Below are positions 9,246 to 16,220 of a stretch of DNA of 64,000 nucleotides, piece after piece. A program made the position numbers and the translations under genes. The notes beneath the pieces were generated by a model that was not told the origin of the DNA, did no database searches, and was given only the letters and a program-made list of their open reading frames with translations. The stretch's first letter is position 1. Every line of letters starts with the position of its first letter. The DNA comes from Anaerolineae bacterium (GTDB lineage Bacteria > Chloroflexota > Anaerolineae > Aggregatilineales > UBA3940), in the NCBI GenBank assembly GCA_016926255.1, contig JAFGOY010000005.1:1-64000 (forward strand). The letters run 5' to 3'.

Positions 9246-9331
9246 TTCGGGGCGCCGCCCCGAACCCCGGAAGGGGACTCAGTCCCCTTCACCCTGAGAA
9301 CCATCTGTATCATGCGCAGCATGATACAGAT
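9246..9331. terminator. Three hairpins between convergent genes
   Basis: Three perfect stems follow one another: TTCGGGGC-GCC-GCCCCGAA (9246-9264), GAAGGGGAC-TCA-GTCCCCTTC (9270-9290) and a 13-bp stem ATCTGTATCATGC-GCA-GCATGATACAGAT (9303-9331), each with a 3-base loop. No U-run follows. The flanking genes converge here, so a two-way transcription barrier is the simplest reading. Confidence 0.65.
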
Positions 9332-9379
9332 AGATGCTCACTCCATGTAACAATCGAAAAAAACGGTAAACAACACCGA

Positions 9380-9844
9380 TTATCGATCCCCAGCCGGGCG
9401 GACGATCACCAGCCCGGAGTCCATCGCATAGGCCTTGATGTCGTCACGGGTGGGGTTGTCAGGCACACCCGCCGAACGCATCACCCGGCCAACGAAGCGG
9501 GGCCGCTGCTTGAGACGGTACTCCAAAAAATCGGTGATTCGCTCGATGTCGGCGACCGGCTCTGCGATCCCTTCGAAGCGCAGCCGACCGACCTGTATCT
9601 CCACATATGGATCGGCCAGAATGTTTCGATACCAATCGGCTTTATCACCGCGCGCCGAACCGAGGTAGTACGCGCCGTCGATCAGCTCGTATTGCAGCGG
9701 GGTGACGCGCTTCAGGCCGGATTTACGCCCGGTGGTGGTCAGCAGCAGGATCGCCCGCCCGATCAGCGGCCCTAAGCCCAGCTTATAGGCGTTCTGGGGG
9801 CCTTGTTTCATCAGACGGTACAGCCACTTTGGAAGGTTTCGCAT
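9380..9844 (-). CDS. Nitroreductase/quinone reductase family protein (F420-dependent, DDN-like)
   Basis: A 154-residue split-barrel protein of the deazaflavin (F420)-dependent reductase family, which reduces quinones and nitro compounds with F420H2. The hallmark TTTGRKSGLKRVTPLQYE is at about residues 37-55, followed by GSARGDKADWYRNILADPYVEIQVG (seen in pieces at about 76-100), the usual cofactor and substrate region. A short basic, hydrophobic N-terminus may touch the membrane, as in DDN. Start supported by GGAGAGGTCG. The gene has its own promoter with a TetR-type operator at 9876-9889, so it is probably inducible. No TetR gene is in the window. Confidence 0.88.
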   Translation of the reverse strand: MRNLPKWLYRLMKQGPQNAYKLGLGPLIGRAILLLTTTGRKSGLKRVTPLQYELIDGAYYLGSARGDKADWYRNILADPYVEIQVGRLRFEGIAEPVADIERITDFLEYRLKQRPRFVGRVMRSAGVPDNPTRDDIKAYAMDSGLVIVRPAGDR

Positions 9845-9875
9845 CGACCTCTCCGCTCTCGTTGATTACGCAATG

Positions 9876-9889
9876 AACGAACGTTCGTT
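9876..9889. promoter_or_regulatory. TetR-type operator palindrome
   Basis: A perfect 14-base palindrome, AACGAACGTTCGTT, lies 32 bases upstream of the reductase start and just downstream of its -10 box, over the expected transcription start. This form matches the operator style of many TetR/AcrR repressors. A repressor bound here would block transcription of the reductase gene. Confidence 0.65.
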
Positions 9890-9892
9890 TGT

Positions 9893-9922
9893 ATTGTAAA
9901 TCGGGAAGCGGAGGGATGTCAA
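9893..9922 (-). promoter_or_regulatory. Sigma-70-type promoter of the F420-type reductase gene
   Basis: Read on the - strand: TTGACA (9917-9922), an 18-base spacer and TACAAT (9893-9898). Both hexamers are near consensus, and the position fits the gene starting at 9844. Confidence 0.65.
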
Positions 9923-9990
9923 GAGTATCGACTGCCGGACATTACAATCGGCGGGCACAGCGTGCTGTTCCCGCACGACCCCGGATCGAC

Positions 9991-11214
9991 TCAGGGGGCG
10001 AACTGGATCACGCCCCAGAGGCCGTCAAAGCGCCAGTCCGGGTCACGCGCATCGAGGGCGGCGATCTGCGATTCGGTCAGCCCGGCGGCGACCTCGGATT
10101 TGTGGGTGCGAAGCGCCACCAGCGGCGCGGGGAAATAAGCAACGATATCCTCGAAAGGGGTGGTAAACGCCCAGTGACGGTCGTGGAGCAGGCGGCGGTA
10201 GTTGGCGTCGCCTTTGGCGATCACAAGCTGCGAGGCAGCAAGCTCATCGAACAATTCGGGGGGCATCTCCCACATCGGCAGCGGCGAATCCCAGAAGAAG
10301 TGATCGCCCACCGCCAGCCGATCCGCCGCAAGGTGCGCCCGAATCCGCCCGGCCAACTGCCTGACCGGTTCGACCGGATCAGATTCCAGGTAAGCGAGTG
10401 TTTTCTCGACATCGGGGATGATGACATCGGAGACGAGAACGGGGTGGGCCTTAACGTGCAGCCGCACCATCAAAGCAATCTCGGCGTTGAGCAGGTAATC
10501 GGCCAGCGCCAGGTCAGAGACAAATTCGACCCCGGCGTTGTCAATCAGGAAATCGACCCGGCGCGGGGATTCCAGATTCAGTAGATGGTCGACGACCTGC
10601 GTGGTGTGGTCGACCAGCAGGTGCTCTTGCTGGATTTCAGCGTCGGCGTGATCGGGCTTGTCGTCGTCATCGGCGGGCCACAGGCTCAGGTCTTTCTGAT
10701 TGCCCCACAGGTCAATCGACAGCAGGCGAGCGAGCACGTCGGCATGGTTGGTATCGGGATAGAGCCAGAGCCGGAGATTGTCGCACAGGGCACGGATGGA
10801 ATCGACCGCCGTCTCCAATCCCTGCTGCTTCTGGTAGGTATATGGGTCGAAGCCGGTCAGTCCATCGGACCGGAAATAGCCGGTGATCTGCAGGATGCGG
10901 CGGTAGAAATAGAACTCGGAATAGAACCAGGGCACTTCGAGCCAGTTTAGCCCAGCGTACTGCGCCCCGTACCGTTTCCAGTCTGCCTCGTCGGGCGCGC
11001 CAGGGTCGTCGATGAGGGGCATGGGGGCATGGGGGATTTCATCGATGAAAGTTTCGTATTCACGGCGGATACCGGGCGGGAAGTCGTTCTCGGCAAGCAC
11101 CCGGCGGCCAATCGTCGGCAAGCGGACGGCAACGCTTTTCTCGGTGAAGGTGCCGATTTCCGCAGCCCGCAGCGATTCGGGCAGGGGAAGAAGCGGCTGT
11201 GAGGGTCTAGACAT
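9991..11214 (-). CDS. ARMT1-like (DUF89) damage-control phosphatase
   Basis: A 407-residue protein of the DUF89/ARMT1 family, metal-dependent phosphatases that hydrolyse damaged or excess phosphometabolites such as sugar phosphates. Family features seen: PWFYSEFYFYRRIL near residues 95-108, LWGNQKDLSLWP near 170, FLIDNAGVEFVSDLALADYLL (two segments near 224-244), a second acidic site in GDHFFWDSPLPMW, and VIAKGDANYRRLL near 333. The Asp/Asn metal ligands of the DNAG motif are kept. An ARMT1-like call fits better than pantothenate-kinase-linked DUF89 types because of the extended N-terminus. Upstream AAGGAGC is rather far (12 bases) from the ATG. Substrate unknown. Confidence 0.85.
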   Translation of the reverse strand: MSRPSQPLLPLPESLRAAEIGTFTEKSVAVRLPTIGRRVLAENDFPPGIRREYETFIDEIPHAPMPLIDDPGAPDEADWKRYGAQYAGLNWLEVPWFYSEFYFYRRILQITGYFRSDGLTGFDPYTYQKQQGLETAVDSIRALCDNLRLWLYPDTNHADVLARLLSIDLWGNQKDLSLWPADDDDKPDHADAEIQQEHLLVDHTTQVVDHLLNLESPRRVDFLIDNAGVEFVSDLALADYLLNAEIALMVRLHVKAHPVLVSDVIIPDVEKTLAYLESDPVEPVRQLAGRIRAHLAADRLAVGDHFFWDSPLPMWEMPPELFDELAASQLVIAKGDANYRRLLHDRHWAFTTPFEDIVAYFPAPLVALRTHKSEVAAGLTESQIAALDARDPDWRFDGLWGVIQFAP

Positions 11215-11292
11215 CAGGCTGTGATTGCTCCTTGCAGATACGGCAGACTCTTTTCAGCGATCAGCTTGCAGCCAGTGCTCTTTCCCGGCCTG

Positions 11293-12594
11293 CTACTCCG
11301 ATTCGATTTCAGGAGTGGTCAGCACATCGACCGGCACAGGGGTCGGCTGTGAGCAGTAATCAAAGCCTTCCTGAACAGCATCGAGGATGCGTTCGTCTTC
11401 TTCCGCTCGCCGCTGGGCTTCTTCCAGGAAACGGATCGCGGTGCTGCACTGCCCCTGGTAAGCGTAAGACAACCCAAGCTGATAGTACAGGTCGTCGCTT
11501 TCTTCCTGAAGCTCAAGAGCCTTCTCCAAAGCGACGGAAGCCCCGGTGTAGTCCATCAGGTAGTAACGCAGCGTACCGATCCGGAGCCAGGGGCGGCCAT
11601 AGGCCGGATCGAGTTCGACCGACCGTTCGTAGTATTCAAGGGCCGTACTCGGATCGCCGAGATAAGTCTCGTAGGTTACACCCAGTTCGAAGGGGACGAT
11701 CACACTGCTCGGGGCAAGCACCTGGGCCTCGAATAACTGGTCAAGGGCTTCATCATAACGCCCCAGAACACGATAGATACGGGCCAGCGAAACGCGGATG
11801 AACGGTAACCTGGAATGCAGCTGGACGGCCATTTCATATTCGGCGGCAGATTCTTCGTAGTTCCCCAGACTTTCGAGCACATAGCCATAATCGCGCCGGA
11901 TGTCGAAGCTCTCCGGTTCCTGTTCCACAGCGTATTCAATCGCTTCCAACGCCTGATCCCAGCGATCCAGGTCGACCAGCGCCTCGGCATAATAGGACTG
12001 GGCGATGGCATAATTCGGATCGACGTCGATGGCCTGCAATATCGTCGATGAAGCCTGGTCAGCGCGGCCCTGCCAGTCATAGATTTTACCCATAATGGCA
12101 TAACCAGCCGGATCGAACGGATCGGACAACACCGCATTGTTGGCCGCTTCCAACGCCAGGTCAAGGGTGCCCACCCGTTCATCTCCATACTGCATCGCCG
12201 ATTCAAAGATCAACAGCCGGGCGATCTGAGAATAATAAGGAGCCGGGTCGGTGGTAAGTTCAGCCGCCGTTTGATAGTGCTCAACGGCGACATCCAGATT
12301 GCCGTCCAGATAAGCCTGTTCAGCTTCGGCAACAATCTCTTCGAAGGAGGGCCCTGGGGTATTCGTCTCTTCGATGGCGACCTCGGTATCCTCGGCGGAC
12401 CGCTCGAATTGAGGTATCCAACCGATTACCGTATCCAGGTTGCGATAGGCCCAGATGCCAAACCCAATCACGGCCAGGTAAAAAATGATCCGGAAGGGAT
12501 CGTTACGCGGCCCGCGATTGGGATCAGGGGGGCGATAGCTCGCATAACTGCGCCGCCGGGTTCGACGCCGCCGATCTTTTAACGATATACCCAA
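11293..12594 (-). CDS. Membrane-anchored TPR protein
   Basis: A 433-residue protein with a very basic N-terminus (RRRRTRRR), one membrane segment at about residues 33-50 and a large outside domain of tandem TPR units (about 90-410), recognisable from repeated patterns such as YYAEALVDLDRWDQALEAIE and YERSVELDPAYGRPWLRIG. A TTG start is chosen because AGGAGAATCCGGT precedes it. It probably acts as a scaffold on the outer face of the membrane. The gene directly upstream (12722) encodes a similar protein with the same plan, so the two look like a tandem duplication. No enzyme motif is visible. Confidence 0.85.
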   Translation of the reverse strand: MGISLKDRRRRTRRRSYASYRPPDPNRGPRNDPFRIIFYLAVIGFGIWAYRNLDTVIGWIPQFERSAEDTEVAIEETNTPGPSFEEIVAEAEQAYLDGNLDVAVEHYQTAAELTTDPAPYYSQIARLLIFESAMQYGDERVGTLDLALEAANNAVLSDPFDPAGYAIMGKIYDWQGRADQASSTILQAIDVDPNYAIAQSYYAEALVDLDRWDQALEAIEYAVEQEPESFDIRRDYGYVLESLGNYEESAAEYEMAVQLHSRLPFIRVSLARIYRVLGRYDEALDQLFEAQVLAPSSVIVPFELGVTYETYLGDPSTALEYYERSVELDPAYGRPWLRIGTLRYYLMDYTGASVALEKALELQEESDDLYYQLGLSYAYQGQCSTAIRFLEEAQRRAEEDERILDAVQEGFDYCSQPTPVPVDVLTTPEIESE

Positions 12595-12634
12595 ACCGGA
12601 TTCTCCTCACCGGCATCTGTTTTCCGGCTGCTTG

Positions 12635-12663
12635 GGGAGTTTCGCGCTGCGGGCGAAACTCCC
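12635..12663 (-). terminator. 11-bp hairpin between the two TPR genes
   Basis: GGGAGTTTCGC and GCGAAACTCCC flank a 7-base loop in the 127-base gap between the tandem TPR genes. There is no U-run, so it may be a weak terminator, an RNA stability element or a small REP-like repeat. Confidence 0.5.
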
Positions 12664-12721
12664 ACCAACTGCCTTCCCAACCAGTACCACTGATTACTAT
12701 GCGTTACAACACCCACCATCG

Positions 12722-14173
12722 CTATTCCTGAATGCCCTCGACTGAGGTTTCGTCATCACCATCGACTCCTTCACCGCCTGGTTCCTCGCCGGTGGTATCG
12801 CCGGGGCGTTCCAGCAGCACGGTCGGTTCTTCGTAACCGGCAGGGAACTCGTAGGCAATCGTCGGGGGAGTGTTGGCATAGTCACGGCAGAGCACAAACA
12901 CGCTCAGGATATTAGTCAAAGCAACCGGCTCATCAAGGCGGCGATCTTCATAAACGTCGAGCGCCTCAAATGCCCTGGGCACAGCTATATCACATAAATC
13001 GAGATAATAATAGTCCGAGGCAGTGACCAGGTACGCTTCGAGCGGCACATCGACATCGTTGGCGATGTCCCAGGCGATCAACTCCTCGTAGGTGGCAATT
13101 GCATCTTCGTAGTTCCGGCGGGTGTGATAGACGTTCCCCAGACGCAGCCAGGCCGGGGCATAGATTTCGTCGGGCAGGTCGCCCGAAGGATACGTATACC
13201 CCGCAGCCTCAATCTCCTCGAAGGTGTACTGCGGGCAGTCCTCACAAACCAGGCTGACCGCGCGCTCCAGGTTGATCTGGGCAGCTTCATCCTCACGGAC
13301 TTCGAAGTAAGTGCGCCCTAACTCGACATAGGTGCGCGGATCTTCAGGTATGCGCATGATGATCTGCTGGTAGGTCTCGACCGACTTTTCAAACATTTCC
13401 ATGGAGCCACTGGCCGCTGACGCTCCCCGGTAGTTGCGGGCCAGCCCATACCACAAATCGAGCAGGTTGGGTTGAAGTGCCAGCGCCTGTTCATACTGCT
13501 GGATCGCGCCGCCGTAGTCGCCGTAGGATTCGAGTACGTAGGCATAATTGCGGCGGGCATCCACGTTGAACGGGTCGATCTCGATAGCGAGTTCGGCTTC
13601 CTCACGCGCCTGCCGGAGCTGCCCCAGGTCGGTATAAGCCTCTGATAGATAGGCATGAGCATACGCATAATTCGAATCGAGTTCCAGCGCATGGAGCGCC
13701 TCAACCGCCGCCTGGTCATAATCTCCCATCCAGTCAAGCGTCCGAGCCTTCGCTGCATAGCCACGCGGGTCTTCCGGCGCAAGCAGGATCATCTGGTCTT
13801 CAATGCCCAGTGCCTCTTCAAGATTATCTACATCCTCGGTCAGGGTCAGCAGGCGGGCCAGTTCGAACAGAATTTGTAAATCCTCCGGGGACAACTCAAG
13901 CGCCTGCTGGTAATACACGACGGCCTGCTCCAGTTCGCCATTATAATAGGCAGCCTCGGCCTGGGTTATATAATGGTCGATGGAGGGTGTCGGAGTCGGC
14001 TCAGGGCCGATCTTCGCCAGCACCGCCGGTTGGATCGTGTCCATCCGGAAGAAAACGAAGACCGCCGCAGCCAGCACCAGCACATATAGAATGATCAGTA
14101 TGACCGGGTAGCGCCGTTTACGCTTCCCGAACCGCAGATTACCTTCTCCGAGGGGGCGTCGCTTGATATACAT
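12722..14173 (-). CDS. Membrane-anchored TPR protein, tandem paralogue
   Basis: A 483-residue protein: basic N-terminus (FGKRKRRYP), one membrane segment at about residues 22-42, a short Pro/Thr linker (PEPTPTPS), then TPR repeats over about 68-440 and an acidic Gly/Glu-rich tail. The repeats align with those of the downstream gene (ARRNYAYVLESYGDYGGAI here against IRRDYGYVLESLGNYEESA there), which supports duplication. A likely role is an extracytoplasmic protein-binding scaffold; the partner is unknown. An AGGAG lies rather far from the ATG. The gene reads away from the ABC operon that begins at 14510. Confidence 0.85.
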   Translation of the reverse strand: MYIKRRPLGEGNLRFGKRKRRYPVILIILYVLVLAAAVFVFFRMDTIQPAVLAKIGPEPTPTPSIDHYITQAEAAYYNGELEQAVVYYQQALELSPEDLQILFELARLLTLTEDVDNLEEALGIEDQMILLAPEDPRGYAAKARTLDWMGDYDQAAVEALHALELDSNYAYAHAYLSEAYTDLGQLRQAREEAELAIEIDPFNVDARRNYAYVLESYGDYGGAIQQYEQALALQPNLLDLWYGLARNYRGASAASGSMEMFEKSVETYQQIIMRIPEDPRTYVELGRTYFEVREDEAAQINLERAVSLVCEDCPQYTFEEIEAAGYTYPSGDLPDEIYAPAWLRLGNVYHTRRNYEDAIATYEELIAWDIANDVDVPLEAYLVTASDYYYLDLCDIAVPRAFEALDVYEDRRLDEPVALTNILSVFVLCRDYANTPPTIAYEFPAGYEEPTVLLERPGDTTGEEPGGEGVDGDDETSVEGIQE

Positions 14174-14509
14174 GGTTGGTACCGGAGTTTCTCCTAATCA
14201 TATTCGCGTCGGGATCATACCGTTCTAAACAGAGACGTGTCAAGGCGACAGCCGCACCCTCACCCTATGACCAGGCCACGCTTCCCGAAATGTTAGCTTC
14301 CTGTTAGCTCCCTTGACAATCGAACCGTTACAGGTGTATCATCACCCGGCATTGAGATAGCGTGTATCTCTAAAGCAGCACCGTGAGATGACGCTTTTTC
14401 TTTGCGAGGTAAGAGATGCTTTCTCTTAACTGTTTGTTTATCCGCAGAGTTATCCTTCACGCACTAACAACCAACACTTTTCAGTGCGAAGACTAGAGGG
14501 AGAAGCAGT
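14174..14509. other. 336-base divergent intergenic region
   Basis: This separates the - strand TPR genes from the + strand ABC operon. It holds a good + strand promoter (14313-14342, listed separately) and a small GAGATA/TATCTC hairpin just downstream. The long leader of about 160 bases before the ATG at 14510 has no gene that I can support. Confidence 0.5.
14313..14342 (+). promoter_or_regulatory. Promoter of the gliding-type ABC operon
   Basis: TTGACA at 14313-14318, an 18-base spacer and TATCAT at 14337-14342, the latter preceded by TG. The orientation and place fit transcription of the genes from 14510 to 19351. Confidence 0.6.
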
Positions 14510-15454
14510 ATGATACAGGTTGAAGGACTGACGAAGTACTACGGTAACTTCAAAGCCATCGACAGCCTGTCCTTTTACATTGATGCGGGTGAAGTGGTCG
14601 GTTTTCTCGGCCCCAACGGTGCCGGAAAAACCACGACGATGCGTATCCTGACAGGCTTTATGCCCCCCAACGAGGGCACAGCCACCATTGCCGGGTACGA
14701 CGTTCTCGACCAGCCGCTCGAAGCACGTCAAAGGGTAGGTTATCTGCCGGAATCGGTGCCGCTATATAAGGAAATGACCGTCTGGCAGTACGTCGATTAT
14801 GTCGCCAAGCTCTACAATATGCGCAATCCCATTCGCGCCAACCGCGTTGACGAGGTGCTGGATCAGGTCGGCATGATCGATCGTGCCGACAGTTTGATCA
14901 GCAGCCTCTCAAAAGGTATGCGCCAGCGAGTTGGTCTGGCACAGGCACTGGTTCACGAGCCGGATGTGCTGGTTCTCGACGAGCCGACGATCGGGCTTGA
15001 CCCCGGACAGGTTCGCGAGTTCCGCGAGTTGATCCAGCAGGTTGGCAAAGAACATACCGTGCTGCTCAGCACCCACATCCTCTCGGAAGTCGAGCAGGTG
15101 TGTGACCGGGTGCTGATCATCCACAACGGCCAGATCGTGGCCGAAGACCGGCCCGATGCACTGTCGGCCCGGCTGCAAGGCTCGCATCGCTTCAAGGTGA
15201 AGGTCGGAAATGCCAAACCAGAAGCCATCGCCGAAGTGATCGGCGGGCTACCCGGCGTGATCAATGTCACCTCCACCGACGACGGCGTAGAAGTGCTGTC
15301 CGAGGAGGAACAGGACACGCGCCCGGCAGTCGCCGCAGCCATCGTCGGCAAAAAGTGGGATTTACTCGAACTGCGCCCGCTGGATATGTCGCTGGAGGAA
15401 ATATTCCTTGAGCTGACCACCAACGATCGCCAGACTTACGAGGAGGAGGGTTAA
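14510..15454 (+). CDS. ABC transporter ATP-binding protein (GldA-like)
   Basis: A 314-residue ATPase that should power the ABC-2 permease encoded next to it. Walker A GPNGAGKTT is near residue 37, the signature LSKGMRQRVGLAQAL near 130, Walker B VLVLDEPTIGLDP near 152, and the His switch STHILSEV near 185. The C-terminal 90 residues form the extra domain usual in GldA/NatA-type proteins. A strong GAGGGAGAAGCAGT ribosome site precedes the ATG. The next gene begins 4 bases after the stop, so translation is coupled. The exported substrate is unknown. Confidence 0.93.
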   Translation: MIQVEGLTKYYGNFKAIDSLSFYIDAGEVVGFLGPNGAGKTTTMRILTGFMPPNEGTATIAGYDVLDQPLEARQRVGYLPESVPLYKEMTVWQYVDYVAKLYNMRNPIRANRVDEVLDQVGMIDRADSLISSLSKGMRQRVGLAQALVHEPDVLVLDEPTIGLDPGQVREFRELIQQVGKEHTVLLSTHILSEVEQVCDRVLIIHNGQIVAEDRPDALSARLQGSHRFKVKVGNAKPEAIAEVIGGLPGVINVTSTDDGVEVLSEEEQDTRPAVAAAIVGKKWDLLELRPLDMSLEEIFLELTTNDRQTYEEEG

Positions 15455-15458
15455 AGCG

Positions 15459-16220
15459 ATGCAGTTTTTTAAAGTAATCGGTCGCTCACTCCGATCAATC
15501 GGGATTGTCTTCAGCCACGAGTTCAATCTGTTCTTCACGTCACCGATTGTTTATCTAATCGGGTCGGTCTGGCTGTTCCTGGCCGGAGGGTTCTTTGCGC
15601 TTTCGCTGAGCGCAATAAACACCGGGCAGTACGAACCTGATATGCTCGGTATGTTCAGCCCGATGGTCTTCCTGATGATCTTCATGGCCCCAGCGCTGAC
15701 CATGCGACTGGTCGCCGAGGAGTACCGGAACGGCACAAACGAACTGCTCTACACCGCCCCGGTGCGCGACTGGGAAGTGATTTTCGCCAAATGGCTGGCA
15801 GTATGGGCGGTCTTCAGCGTGTTCATGCTGATCTCGTTTGTCTACCCGTTGATTTTGTTTTCACGCGGGAACCCCGACCCAGGGCTGATCATCACGGGGT
15901 ACCTGGGGTTGTGGCTGATGGCTGGCGCAACACTGGCGCTGGGCGTATTTGCCTCATCGCTCACCCAGTATCAACTCGTCGCGTTCTTCGTCACGATGGG
16001 CACACTGCTTGTCCTGTGGCTGGCCCAGCAGCTTACCTATATCATCACCAGCCCGAAGATCACCCCGGTGCTGGCTGAAATATCGCTGGTCAGTCACTAC
16101 CAGAACTTAGTCAGCCGGGCAATCATCGACCCCATCGACGTAGGCTATTTCGTTGGCATAATCACCGTGTTTCTTTTCCTGGCAACGCAAATGCTCAGCA
16201 CGAGGAGGTGGAGCTCGTGA
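15459..16220 (+). CDS. ABC-2 type permease (GldF-like)
   Basis: A 253-residue integral membrane permease with six hydrophobic segments between about residues 20 and 250. The section MRLVAEEYRNGTNELLYTAPV after the second helix is the typical cytosolic coupling region of this family (seen also in NosY and GldF). A GAGGAGGAGGG ribosome site lies before the ATG, inside the end of the ATPase gene. Its stop overlaps the start of the GldG-like gene in GTGA, so the three proteins are made together and probably form one complex. Confidence 0.92.
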   Translation: MQFFKVIGRSLRSIGIVFSHEFNLFFTSPIVYLIGSVWLFLAGGFFALSLSAINTGQYEPDMLGMFSPMVFLMIFMAPALTMRLVAEEYRNGTNELLYTAPVRDWEVIFAKWLAVWAVFSVFMLISFVYPLILFSRGNPDPGLIITGYLGLWLMAGATLALGVFASSLTQYQLVAFFVTMGTLLVLWLAQQLTYIITSPKITPVLAEISLVSHYQNLVSRAIIDPIDVGYFVGIITVFLFLATQMLSTRRWSS

